From Heterohyrax brucei (lineage: Eukaryota; Chordata; Mammalia; Hyracoidea; Procaviidae), in the NCBI GenBank assembly GCA_028571685.1, contig CM053144.1, positions 96,254,171-96,318,170 on the forward strand: a stretch of 64,000 nucleotides of DNA, read 5' to 3'. The translations under genes were made by a program, and so were the position numbers. The notes beneath the pieces are model-generated. The model worked only from the letters and a program-made list of their open reading frames with translations. It did no database searches and was not told where the DNA came from. Below, piece after piece: positions 46,424 through 57,151 of this stretch (the stretch's first letter is position 1; each line of letters opens with the position of its first letter).

Positions 46424-48477
46424 TTTATTTTTTATTTTTTTAATTTTTATTTTTATTTAACATAACTGAGTGAAAATGTACATTCACATATAAATTTACA
46501 TGCCCCCCCTATATGCAGCTTCCACTGCTCTCCCTGTCCAGTGACTGCACACTATTCCTCTCTGCTCTATACATGTCTCATCCTCCCAACAGTCTCCTTT
46601 CCCCTCCTCTCCGTCCACTCCCCTTCCTCCAGCCAGAGGTCAGCAAGATGATGTCCTATAGATGTATAGAACCATAAAGTGCTTCCAATATATGGTTACT
46701 CTGCATTGCCAAGTCCAATCCATTCCTGTCCAAAGAGTGGACCTTTGTTGTAATTTATGGGAAAGGGCAGCATCAGGGCAGGGGGCCATGCTCTCAGAGG
46801 AACCCCAAAACCGCTGGACCATCAATTGAGGTCTTTGAGTGGAGATCTCATGATGCACCTCTTTTTATTCTTGTGTTGCCAGTGAGGCTCCTCTCTGTGA
46901 GCTCCGTCGTGGTTATCACTGGTGGTGGCCAGGCACCATCCGGTTCTTCTGGTCCCAAGTCGATGTAGGCACCCACTCTTGTGGTTCTCTCTGTCTTCTC
47001 GGTTGTCTTTACTGCATGCCATTTTGGCCCTCTGTGAGCATCCGTTCCTGCTGAGTTGGGACCATTTGCTGCGTCCTCGGATGGCAGCTTGGCAGCTTTT
47101 AAGACCCCAGACGCCACTCACCAATGTGGGGTGCAGAGAGCTCTCTTAGCAAAATGCTAGTTGTGCCAATTGGCCTGGAATTTGCCTAAGAGCATGGTCC
47201 CCCATCCCCTGCCCCAGCTACTCTATCCTAGCAGTATTGAGTTAAGATGGAAGGAGTACTCGTTATGCTGAAGTCCACTTAATGTTGTTCTTGTTTCTAA
47301 TGTGTGCTGTCACCGCTTTCTCCCAACTAGATTTCTAGTAACTATCTAAACTAAACCCTCCCCCCCTCGCGCTCCCTCCCTCCCCTCCCTTGCAGCTGTC
47401 AAAGAGTCTTTTCTTCTATACACAAGTCTGTTTTTGAGATCTTATCGTAGAGGTCTCATACAGTATTTGTCCTTTTGTCGCTGACTACTTTCACTCAACA
47501 TAATGTCTTCCAGTTGAAACCAGGTTAGGAGATGTTTCCTGGAATCATCGCTATTCTTTATCATTGCGTAGTGCTCCATTGAGTATATGTACCATAGTTT
47601 ACCTATCCATTCTTCTATTGTTGGGCATCTGGGTTGATTCCATCTTTTTGCTATTGTGGACTGTGCTGCGATAAACATTCTGGTGCATGTGTCCGTTGAT
47701 GTGAAAGGCCTTGAATCTGTAGGATATATTCCAAGTAGTGGAATTACTGGGTCAAATGGTATTTCGATATCCATTTTTTTAAGGAAGTGTCAGATTGCCT
47801 TCCAAAGAGGCTGGACCATTTTGCAACCCCACCAACAGTGTAGGAGGGTTCCACTTTCTCCACAGCCTCTCCAGCATTGGTTGTTTTGTGTTTTCTGGAT
47901 CATGGCCAATCTTGTTGGGGTGACATGGTATCTCATTGTTGTCTTGATTTGAATTTCTTTAATAACTAAAGATCGTGAACATGTCCGCATGTGTTTTTTG
48001 GCTGCCTGGATCTCCTCTTTGGTGAAGTGTCTGTCCATCTCCTTTGCCCATCGCTTAATTGGATGGTTTATCTTCTTCTTATTGATATTTTGTAGTATCT
48101 TATAGATTATGGAGATCAGGCGTTGGTCTGACATAAAGTTGCCAAATATTTTTTCCCATTCTGTGGGTGTTCTTTTAATTCTATTAATAAAGTCTTTGGA
48201 TGAGCAAAAGTGTTTGATTCTTAATAGTTCCCATTTATCTATTTTCTCTTCTGTTGATTGAGGTTTCTTTGACAGATTTTGGAGTCTGTCCTCATTGCGT
48301 ATTAAAACTTCCATTGTTGTTCCCACCTTATCTTGGATGAGCTTTATCGTTTTAGGTTTGATATTTAGGTCTTTTATCCAGTTGGAGTTGGTTTTTGTAT
48401 AAGGTGTAAGATATGGATCTTGATTCAGTTTTTTGCAGATGGATAACCAATTTTGCCAGCACCATTTGTTGAAGGTA
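46424..48477 (-). mobile_element. 5'-truncated L1, relatively young
   Basis: Poly-T (the reversed A-tail) at the left, a 3' UTR of about 1 kb, and the C-terminal third of ORF2 at the right, with a perfect 16-bp duplication. The 3' UTR shares order with those at 17.4 and 57.2 kb. ORF2 remains in one frame except for a single stop, which marks this as the least decayed L1 in the window. Confidence 0.95.
47442..48477 (-). pseudogene. L1 ORF2 C-terminal third with one nonsense codon
   Basis: The frame is continuous for about 345 codons from the truncation point to the natural-looking stop at 47442, except for TGA at 47790-47792. That stop replaces a Trp codon: the sister copy at 58.5 kb reads PPWKAIWHFLKK, this one PLWKAI-stop-HFLKK. 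Visible motifs are TPTEWEKIFGNFMSD, the Cys-rich CWRGCGESGTLLHCWWGC, and YIYSMEHYAMIKNSDDSRK at the C-terminus. The endonuclease and reverse transcriptase domains were never copied in. Confidence 0.92.
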
Positions 48478-48493
48478 TGCATAGTTTATTTTT
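48478..48493. repeat. 16-bp target-site duplication (right)
   Basis: Exact copy of 46408-46423. Confidence 0.92.
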
Positions 48494-50002
48494 GGTTTTC
48501 AGAATCCACCGTTAGATTGTGATGTTGAAAGTTATTTTGGCTTTTCAGACTTTGCCCGACATCAGAATTCTCATCAAGTGACTAGGACAGGAATTGTGGC
48601 AGTAATGATTAGAATCAGTTCTATATGCTCCCAAAATCCTTTTGCAGATTGTTTGTCATAGTTGTAATCATTTGCCAATGATGTCTACTCAAGAGCATTG
48701 TGTGTTTCATACTTCAAATCTGATCTGAATATTAGGCTCCTTGAAATAATAAGGCAGCCAAAAAAGGTATTCAGGAGCTGACTTGTCTGATGGCATTTTT
48801 GGTCCTTAATTAATTTGAATTAAGCTGGCAAAAATGACAATGTTCAGCTATCAAAGATTTGTCATTGTGTGTGGGTTTCTTTGGTCAGCTCACAGAGATT
48901 ATCGTTCTTCAGGCTTCTTCTCAGCATGAAGCTCTACTCAGACACTGCAAAGCTTTGCTTGATCTTGTATGTATCTTCGTTGACTCTTTATTCCCCTATA
49001 TGTAACATGTTGCCTAGTCTTGTTTTCTTTTTAAGATGCCTCTTGGATCCTTTCCCTCTTTTCTTTATTCCCACTGCCATCTAACTAACCCAGGCTGCAT
49101 CTATTGTGATTCTATTAGAGCAGCAGTAGCCAGAACAGAACAGCCTGGGACAGCTGAGGCAAGGGGCATCTCCTGTCTGTGTGCTCAGGCACATTAGCCC
49201 CTTGCTTTGGGAGCGAAGTTCTCCCCAGAAGCCAGGAAAGTTCATGTGCCTTAGTGTGAAAGCCTGATATCTGCTAAGTGGCCCCTTGTTGACCCATTTT
49301 GGGGATCTACCTGCTCCTCCCTTCCTTTTTCCTCCCTCCTTTTTAACGTGTCATCTTGCTCCTCTTCTTCTCCGCTTTGCACACCTCAAGCATCTCCTAT
49401 AGCTGCCTGCTTCGTTGCCTTGCTGAGACCTGTTACAGCCCATAGAGCAATGGGCTGTTTCCTACACCAGTTCCTATCAGTTTGGGTTTCTTCCATTTCT
49501 GACAGTGTCCACTGTTAGAGAGCCACACGATCATAGACTGTGTTCTATAGTGGTGCTGGTGAAGGATTACACAGCCTGTTCAGTGTTTGGAACACCCCGA
49601 AACAGGGATGTTGTGAATGGTGAAACCATGAGAGGAACAATACGAATCAGCCTCATAAAAATAATCTCATTGGAGTTTTCTCTTTAGTTGCATGTGTTAG
49701 ATGGACATGGACTCAATAAGACAAACACTTTTATGTTTGGGCCATGTTTATAGAAACAGCCATATAGGGACTCTTTGTAAAGAAGCTTTAGAAACCTGGT
49801 TTGATTTCTACCATATGAATCACTGTATTTCATTATTTATTTATTCTTTTTTTTGGTTTATTGTAATGAACACATTTCATCTCAGTAAAGAAGACTGTTA
49901 CTCTAGTTGTCAAAAACCAAGTTTGAATGGTCCACATAATCTGGACAAAAAGGATTAAATCAAATCCCAGTGCAAGTGTATGATGCTGCAACAAGCTGAA
50001 GG
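48494..50002. other. Unique DNA
   Basis: No repeat or conserved protein recognised. Short frames at 48869-49084, 49505-49687 and 49701-49958 carry no known motif. Confidence 0.4.
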
Positions 50003-51048
50003 GAAGTTTTCAAAGGGTGGCTGGAGAAGAGAAAGTGGTGTTACAATGAAATGTGCAAAGACTTAGATTTAGAAAACCAAAAAGGAAGAACATGCTCACC
50101 ATTTCTCAAGCTGAAAAACCTGAAGAAAAATCAGGACAGCTGTGCGCCATGGTTGTATCTTTTCACCATATTTATTTAATCTGTATGCTGAACAAACAAT
50201 GCAAGAAGGTAGATTTTGTGAAGAATGCAGCATCAGGATTAGAGGACTCATTAACAAGCTGAGATATGCAGATAATACAACTTCACTTGCTGAAAATGAG
50301 GAGGATTTGAAGCACTTGCTGAAGAAGATCAAACACTACAGCCTTCAGTGTGGACTACATCTCAACATAAAGAAAACAGATGTCCTCACAGCTGGACCTC
50401 TACACAATATCATGATAAACAGAGGGAAAACAGAAGTTGACAAGAATTTTATTTAATTGGATCCACAGTCAACTCCATGGAAGAAACAAGGAAGAGATCA
50501 AATGATATATTGCACTGGACGGACCTGCTGCAAAAAAACTCCAAAAAGTGTTAAAAAGCAAAGATGTCACCGTACAGACTAAAGGATTTCTGACCCAAGC
50601 CATGGAATTTCCAATCACCACATATGCATGTAAAAGCTGGACAGTGAATAAGGAAGGCTCAGTAATAACTCATGCACTTGTATTACGGTATTCGGAAGAC
50701 TACTGAATATAGCACGGACTGCCAGAGAAATGAAAACATCTGTCTTGGAAGAAAGAGCCCAAGAATACTCTTTAGAAGTGAGGATGGTTAGACTACATCC
50801 CACGTGCTCTGGGCATGTTATTAGGAGGAAGCTGTCGCTGGAGAAGGACATCATGCTTTATAAAGCAGAGTCGGCAAAAAGGGGAAGGTCTTCAGCAAGG
50901 TGGATTGACACAGCGTCAGCAACAGTGGGATCAAACACAGCAACAGTTGTGAGGACGACAGACAGAGGACAGGGCTGTGTTTTATTCTGTTGTATAAGGT
51001 TGCTATGAGTTGGAGCTGACTGGTATCTCTCAACAGCAACAACAAATA
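50003..51048 (+). mobile_element. RTE-type LINE with an internal deletion
   Basis: The copy starts in the linker (tttcaaagggtggctggaga) and jumps at about 50135 straight to the late reverse transcriptase (gcgccatggttgtatctttt), losing roughly 0.8 kb. It then runs to the 3' end (agttggagctgactggtatc, 'aacagcaacaaca'). The catalytic motif reads YADN near 50270. Open pieces at 50142-50456 and 50730-51008 are remnants. Confidence 0.9.
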
Positions 51049-51404
51049 AGAGAGAAATGCTGTCTCTCATGGACTGGGACCTTTACAAAGACGTTGTTTC
51101 ACATACTAGTGTACTTCTAGTCTGTCTATGTGTATAATCTGCACAGTTGTAATCAGGGAATATCTTGCATCTTGTTCATTGTATTTCACTTTTCTGTTAA
51201 ATGTATTTTCATAATTTCTTTTCTGGAATGATTTTCACTATACAATATTCTATCAAAAAAGTGATAAACATTTAGCTGAAACTGTTTCCATTATGCCTTC
51301 ATTCTATTATTTCTCATTATAAGATTTCTACACTGACCATCCTCATGGATATTGCTTTAACTGTGTTTAACTGTTTTTGAGGATGTCATTCTTTTAACTC
51401 AGCT
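51049..51404. other. Unique DNA
   Basis: Nothing recognised. Confidence 0.4.
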
Positions 51405-51575
51405 TTTTTTAACCCCCAGTGCATGCTGTAATCACCTAGGAACACGACAAAAAATTGACGTCTGCGTCCTACCATAGGGGGTTTTGTTTAATTTGTCTGG
51501 GCATCAAGGTTGGCAGATCTTCCCAGTGGATTTTAATATGTGATGCAGTGTTAAGAACTGTCATTCAGGAACTTT
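51405..51575 (+). mobile_element. MER5-like (hAT-Charlie) DNA transposon relic
   Basis: 'cagtgcatgctgtaatcacc', 'tctgcgtcctaccatagggg' and 'gatgcagtgttaagaactg' follow the same layout as the relic at 43.8 kb. Confidence 0.6.
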
Positions 51576-51884
51576 TAAAATCAGAGATTGTTATGTAGTG
51601 TGAGTGGGGGAGACTCTTTCTTAATAAAGTGTCCTAACAATGGCCCTAATAATTTGAAAGAGTTAGTTTTTATATTGAGCTACTTTTCCTTAAAGTTCTG
51701 ACATGTCACCCCTCTGGTGGAGGTAGTGGGATCTCCAGTTGAGTGACTGCTACTCAGAAAAGAGTGTTGTGTCCTTCAAGTGCATTGGGGCAGTAAAAAT
51801 CTCAGTTATCACCTTGCACAGTCCTTAGAGTAAGAATGTGTGTGTTGGGGCGGATACAACAAATTTCGGAGCATCCACTTTTTG
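51576..51884. other. Unique DNA
   Basis: Nothing recognised. Confidence 0.4.
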
Positions 51885-52255
51885 TCATGTGAATGAATAC
51901 TGGCTTCGTCACCAGTGCTCTGAAACCTAGTTAAGTAACCTTTCTAAGTTATATTTCTTTCAACAATACGGTGCTGATAGTAAAAAATAATATCTGTCGC
52001 TCAGGTGGAAACTGGTGGTGAAATGGTTAAATGCTACGTCTGCTAAGCCAAGTGTTCAGCAGTTTGAATCCACCAGGTGCTCCTTGGAAGCTCTGTGGAG
52101 CAGTTTTGCTGTTTTATAGGGTTGCTATGAGTCAGATAGACTCAACAGCAGTGGGTTTGGTGTGTGTGTGTATGTATCACACAGATAGTTGGAGGGGTCA
52201 AATGAGATAGTATATTTGTGATTACTTTGTAAAATATAAAACTTTATCATGTGCT
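51885..52255 (+). mobile_element. MIR split by an AfroSINE
   Basis: MIR-like 'ctagttaagtaacctttcta' and 'gtaaaaaataatatctgtcg' before, 'gtcaaatgagatagtatatt' and 'actttgtaaaatataaaact' after the SINE. Confidence 0.6.
52008..52160 (+). mobile_element. AfroSINE nested in MIR
   Basis: Head 'gaaactggtggtgaaatggt', B-box-like 'cagcagtttgaatccacc', core 'aggtgctccttggaagctct', tail 'tagactcaacagcagtgggt', then a short (tg)n run. Confidence 0.92.
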
Positions 52256-53209
52256 GTATCTACAAATACATAAATTAATTCCATTTTTAGGTAATTTAGT
52301 CAATTTTAGAGTTTGGTTACAGCTCAAAACTATTTCATGTGCTAGTAAGCTTTAGTGTGTTTTTAGCTCCATGTAAACCTGCACTTTTCTTTTTTCTTGT
52401 AGTTAATCTTTTTTAAGATGCTGTGAACTGGTTGGCTGAGACCGCATGTACCAGAGGGCTCGTTCTTCCCTGGAGCTCTATCTGGTATAAGTAGTTGACA
52501 AACTATTTTTTTTGTTCTTTGAGTCCTAGATGAATGTAAATGATTTCCATTTGTTTTCATTACGTGGAAAACACAAGAACAAATGGAATTCAAAAGTAGG
52601 GTTTAAGGAGGTTATTCGTGCATAGCCTTGTGAATACACAGGCTGAATGTTGCTCTCAAGTATTTCTACTTCTCAGATTAATTTTCTGACAAATTTAAAA
52701 CCATAAATTTGCTTGAAATGCATTAGATATTTTCCTCTATTACCTATATTTCAAAATCATTTAGGAGCTATTGCTTCTGGCTCTGAAAGGCATTGCTACA
52801 AAGAAGGAAATTCAGAATTATTGCAAGACATATTTCTAGGAAAGCTCATATTTTTGTCAATTGATGAAATATATTACTCTTTGGCTGGCTTGGCTTAGAT
52901 AAACATGACTTTAGACAAACTCTGACCTTTTGTTTTTTGGAAAAAATTGCTTAAAACCCATCCGTTTCATACATACTCCTGGTTAACTTTGTAGTAAGGG
53001 AGGGTCATAAAAAGTTCTTATTTTAAAACTAGAAATGGGAGAGATTACATATGTTTGTGTTGTATTAAGTTTATAATCTGTGTATTTATAGAACAGCTAA
53101 TATTATAATAAAATTATAATAAGATAGAAAAAAACTTGCCAAACCTTCTGTCCCCATAAGTAACTGACAGTGGTCACAAGTGTCCTTATATATACAGTGC
53201 CACAGGGTG
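52256..53209. other. Unique DNA
   Basis: Nothing recognised; frames at 52363-52593 (minus) and 52713-52898 (plus) have no known motif. Confidence 0.4.
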
Positions 53210-53395
53210 GGCAGGCTTTAGCATTAGACAAACCTGAGCTGGATTTTTTGGTTCATCTCGTTTCTGAGGTTTTATTTTCTATTTGGACAACATTGTGTTG
53301 TGTGGTTTAAATGTAATATTGTACATGAAGAACAAAGCAAACTGCCTGCCAGAAAGAAGACTTTCAACAAATGTTAGATTTTCTTTTCCTGAGAA
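53210..53395 (+). mobile_element. MIR-like relic
   Basis: 'gcattagacaaacctgagct' and 'agactttcaacaaatgttag' at the two ends suggest a decayed MIR. Confidence 0.45.
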
Positions 53396-54433
53396 TTCCT
53401 AAAGAAATTATCATCATTAGCTGTAGGGAGAAGATGAACAAGCTTTATGTATGTGTGAAGAAATAGCATCCATACAGGAGAAGAAGCAGAGTGAGTCGGG
53501 GTGAGCCCTGCTGCTTTCTGTAGCTAGTTGTTCTAGTCAGCACCTCCAGGTTTGAGAGCACTTGGTGTCTGGTACCACAAGTATGACTGTTCACACTTTT
53601 TGAAAAGTCACATCAGGATAACGTCTGAAAGTAGTCAGTCTTCTTTTCTCAAAAGAACAGTGAGCATTATGATTCCCTCTTCATTTATGTTCAAACTTCC
53701 AAAGAAAATAGTTAAATATAATTCTCAATTTACAGAATTACTGTGTTATGATTAGAAATTAACCACTCTAGTGGGAACTCTGACCTCTCCCTCTCCAAAT
53801 CTAGTTGACCCAGGAAGATCTGAAAGCTGAAGACTCATTTTTTGATGTAACCCTTTTCATTTCAAAGACAAAAGATACTTTTTTGGAAGTTCTAAGTGTT
53901 GCTTGAAGACTGGAGAGTCCTGGTTATTCTCTGAGCCTTGTGTAGTTTACAGTTCTTATTATTCATGAGTACAGAAAACTATCTCTGTAAGAGCACTGTG
54001 ACGCGGTGTGGGATGGACCCACAAATTTGTGTGGGTTAAACATTTATGTATGATCACTATAAAATAATGAAATAATTTCTGTTTTAAACTAAAAGCACAT
54101 CTTATGAGAACAGAGTAAAAATTGTGTTCTGATAAAATGTAATATAAAAGTTGTAGAAGTTTTATTCTTTTTGAGACTACTGACATCTGTAAGATTTTCA
54201 AACTGGATATTTTGAAAACATAATAAAATGACTCATTTGCTTGCATTCAACTAAAGCATAGATTTTCTTCTTACTCTTCAGTTCAAATTGGAAAACAAAG
54301 TATATTAGCAACTATATACAGGATAAAAACTGAGTCCTTCTTTGCTTTCAATATAAAGACCCTAAGTAGTAAAGACATGTGTATTAAATAAGAGTTCTAT
54401 CAAAAAGATTATCTTGAATTGTGTCTGTGCTAC
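53396..54433. other. Unique DNA
   Basis: Nothing recognised; the 95-codon frame at 53959-54246 (minus) has no known motif. Confidence 0.4.
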
Positions 54434-54885
54434 AATAATACTTAACATTTATTAAATACTTACTGAGTATTTGGATAGGCTTTCCTTGGGTAGAACAAAT
54501 GGTTAAGTTCAAAAGCTTGTCTGTTCTAAGCTACCTGAAAGCACTTTGGAAGAAAGGTCTGCAGATCTGCTTCCAAAAGTCCACAGCCTTGAAAATGCTA
54601 TGAAGCAGTTCTGCTCTGTAACACATAGGGTTGTCCTGAGTTGGAATTAACCAGATGGCAACTGACTTTTTTTTTTTTTTTGGTTTGTATATCTAGACAG
54701 TATTGCATTTAACTATCAATCTTAGGAAATATTATATACTTACTTTCTAGTTAGGAAATTTAGGCTTAAGGAGGTCAAATTATTTGGGTAAGTTCACACA
54801 GCTGGTAGACGGCCCACGTGAAGTTCGAACCCAAGTCCCTCCAGCTGTAGGCTAGAGGCCGTAACCATGTTTCTGTTGCTCTGAG
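54434..54885 (+). mobile_element. MIR split by an AfroSINE
   Basis: 'cttaacatttattaaatact' before; 'gtaagttcacacagctggta' and 'agttcgaacccaagtccctc' after the SINE. The latter are diagnostic MIR 3' phrases. Confidence 0.7.
54479..54690 (+). mobile_element. AfroSINE, diverged, nested in MIR
   Basis: Head 'ggtagaacaaatggttaagt', core 'gcagttctgctctgtaacac', tail 'gttggaattaaccagatggc' and poly-T. The B-box area is disturbed. Confidence 0.75.
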
Positions 54886-55502
54886 CCCTGCTCCCGTTTA
54901 CCCATATTGTTTTCTTTCCTTATGAAGAGGTGCTACATGCACACAGAAAGATAGACCATTACCTTGTCGAAAATAAATAATTTTAATTTTACATGCGTAT
55001 ATCCTCAATTTCTTAACTTTATACAATTTTGGTATATTCTTAAAACCATCCTTGCTTCTCGTCTTCAGGAAAGCTTTATGTCTACTTTGCTGAAGCAGCG
55101 TCTCCACTGTACTGTTTGTCATCTGTATTCACTGCCTGACCGTCAGCTTTGTTGCCACCAAAGGTATCTTTTTAAAGCACCAACCTGATTTTTTATTTAA
55201 AGTCCTGACTTGGCTTATCACCACTTCTGTTAATTGTTCCTGGACACTCATTCCTCCTTCTCAAGGCGCAACTACTTTGCATTCTAGTATCATAAATCAC
55301 TGTGTTCCATACAAATAGTATATTAATTATCAAATGGTATTTGTCTGTTGTGTATACATCTGTTTCCCCCACTATACAGTAACAAAGAATGCATTTTATA
55401 TATAATTTTTGAGGTTCCTATCCTTACCTCCATACTGGGTGCTTGTTTGCAATATTGGGACACAATAAATATTTTATTTAACTAATTATGATAAGATATG
55501 AA
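54886..55502. other. Unique DNA
   Basis: Nothing certain; 'gggacacaataaatatttta' near 55460 may be a MIR or L2 end. Confidence 0.4.
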
Positions 55503-55670
55503 TTTTGATTAATTAGATGGCACAGTGCTTAAGACATCAGCTGCTAACCAAATTGTTGGCAGTTCAAATCCATGAGCTGTACCTTGGAAACTCTATAGGG
55601 CAGTTCTGCTCTGTCCCTGTAAGTTTTGCTGAGTTGAGATTGACTCAACAATGATGGGTCTGTTTGGTTT
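55503..55670 (+). mobile_element. AfroSINE
   Basis: Head 'gatggcacagtgcttaagac', B-box-like 'ggcagttcaaatcc', tail 'gagattgactcaacaatgat' and 'tgtttggttt'. Confidence 0.92.
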
Positions 55671-55714
55671 CATATATTGATAAAAGATGTTGTGGTCTGC
55701 TTCTGTGAAGAGCA

Positions 55715-55812
55715 TATAGACTTAGAATCCCTATGGAGCACTTCTACTCTGTCCTATAGAGTTTCTGTGAGTAGGAATTGATTCAGTGACAGTGAGTTTG
55801 GGTTTTTTTAAT
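55715..55812 (+). mobile_element. AfroSINE tail half
   Basis: 'atccctatggagcacttcta' to 'ggaattgattcagtgacagt' and a T-rich end; the tRNA-like head is missing. Confidence 0.85.
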
Positions 55813-56090
55813 ATGAAAAGCTTTTACTAATTAGATATGATAATTTGGATTTATGTAGTAAAGGGAGAATTAAACCAAACCATTTCCTTTACAAAAATAA
55901 TTACCTAGAGTCTTTATATAGAGAAGTTTAGATATATTTGTGTTTATAAATGCTAGGCTCAGTGTTTCAGGAATAAAATAAAGCATGGCCAATAAGTACT
56001 ATGTCTGTAGAATTCTAATCACCCTATCAGGTAAGAATTAAAATCATAGAGAAAAACAATCATGAAAACACGTGTATGTACCATGATTAT
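55813..56090. other. Unique DNA
   Basis: Nothing recognised. Confidence 0.4.
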
Positions 56091-57063
56091 TGCCAGGATC
56101 CAGCCTCAGCAGCGTTTTGGGACCACGAAGGGAGGGATGCAGTGTCAGTGAGAGAGAAAGAAATGAGACTGAGACAACTAGAAGTCTGAAGAATGGCAGC
56201 CCACTAAGGTCTGTCTTTCTTTATTTTTATAGTCAATGAGGTAACTGCTCTTTGACCATGCAAGCTATTGGCTAGTAAGAAGTTGGTACCTCGTGGTCTC
56301 TCTTCATGTTAATTATTAGGGTCCTCTCTGTTAGCTAGTAAAGAACCAATACATTGTGGTCTTTTTTCATTTTAATCATTAGGGCTCTCTAAATAATGGT
56401 TTGAGACAAGTATATCTGTGATTATAATCAACAGTGAAAATAAAGCTATACCTTGAGCTCAATCAACTCTATCTATACCTCGAGGTCAAAGGTACAGGAA
56501 GGATAGGCTCATCTGGCTGTCTCTATTTGTTCCTTCTTTGCTCTTTCTTATCTCTTCCTGTGGGGACAATAAGTGCCTACCGTCCCCCACTCTAAGTCTT
56601 GCTTAAACTGTTCTAAGAAGGGCATTTCTTTAGCATTTGTATATTTGCCATGCCAAATATAATAAACTTGGAAGCCTATCTGTCTTCCTGATGTAGGAAG
56701 TGGAAAGACTGTGTATGGTGTTGTCCCTGGGGAGCTCCCCAGGGCTTTTCTGCAATCTTGCATTTCACATGTGGAGGGGGAAGTACAGATGGGGGAAGCC
56801 AGTGGACCCAGGCCAGCCTCAGTATTCTCAGGCTGGGTGTGCTGTGTCGGAATTCATTAAGCCGAGGGGGTTGTAAAACCCTTTTGCTTTGATCCTTGTG
56901 CCGGGAGATAAGAGGGTATTTTTGAGGAAGGTTTGATTAGGTTTCAAAATATTATCAAGAAGAGTATGGCCAGAAATATGTCACGGGGGAGATGCCTCTG
57001 CCTGCCATCACATAAGCTTGTAATTTTATTCACAGGGGCTTTTGTGGGTGACAGGCCTCGGCA
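56091..57063 (-). mobile_element. Solo endogenous-retrovirus LTR, 973 bp, relative of the 13.6-kb LTR
   Basis: On the minus strand it begins TGCCGAGGCCTGTCACCCAC and ends CCTGGCA. Its first 200 bases follow the plus-strand LTR at 13574 closely (shared 'cacccacaaaagcccctgt', 'tgatggcagg', 'gataatatttt', 'accccctcggctta'). TATA and AATAAA motifs lie at 56220-56231 in the matching place. The flanks GATTAT and ATTTAT agree at only four of six positions, so the duplication is weak. No internal retroviral DNA is present. Confidence 0.85.
56220..56231 (-). promoter_or_regulatory. TATA box and polyadenylation signal of the minus-strand LTR
   Basis: Reversed, TATAAAA overlaps AATAAA, as at 14416-14428. 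Confidence 0.6.
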
Positions 57064-57135
57064 ATTTATGAATTTAAATGAGTATCTGATTTTTCTTTAC
57101 ACTGGGATATTTATACCTCATGTAGAAAGTATAGA

Positions 57136-57151
57136 AGATTATCCTATTTTT
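57136..57151. repeat. 16-bp target-site duplication (left)
   Basis: AGATTATCCTATTTTT pairs with AGATTATTCTATTTTT at 59006-59021, one mismatch. Confidence 0.85.
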
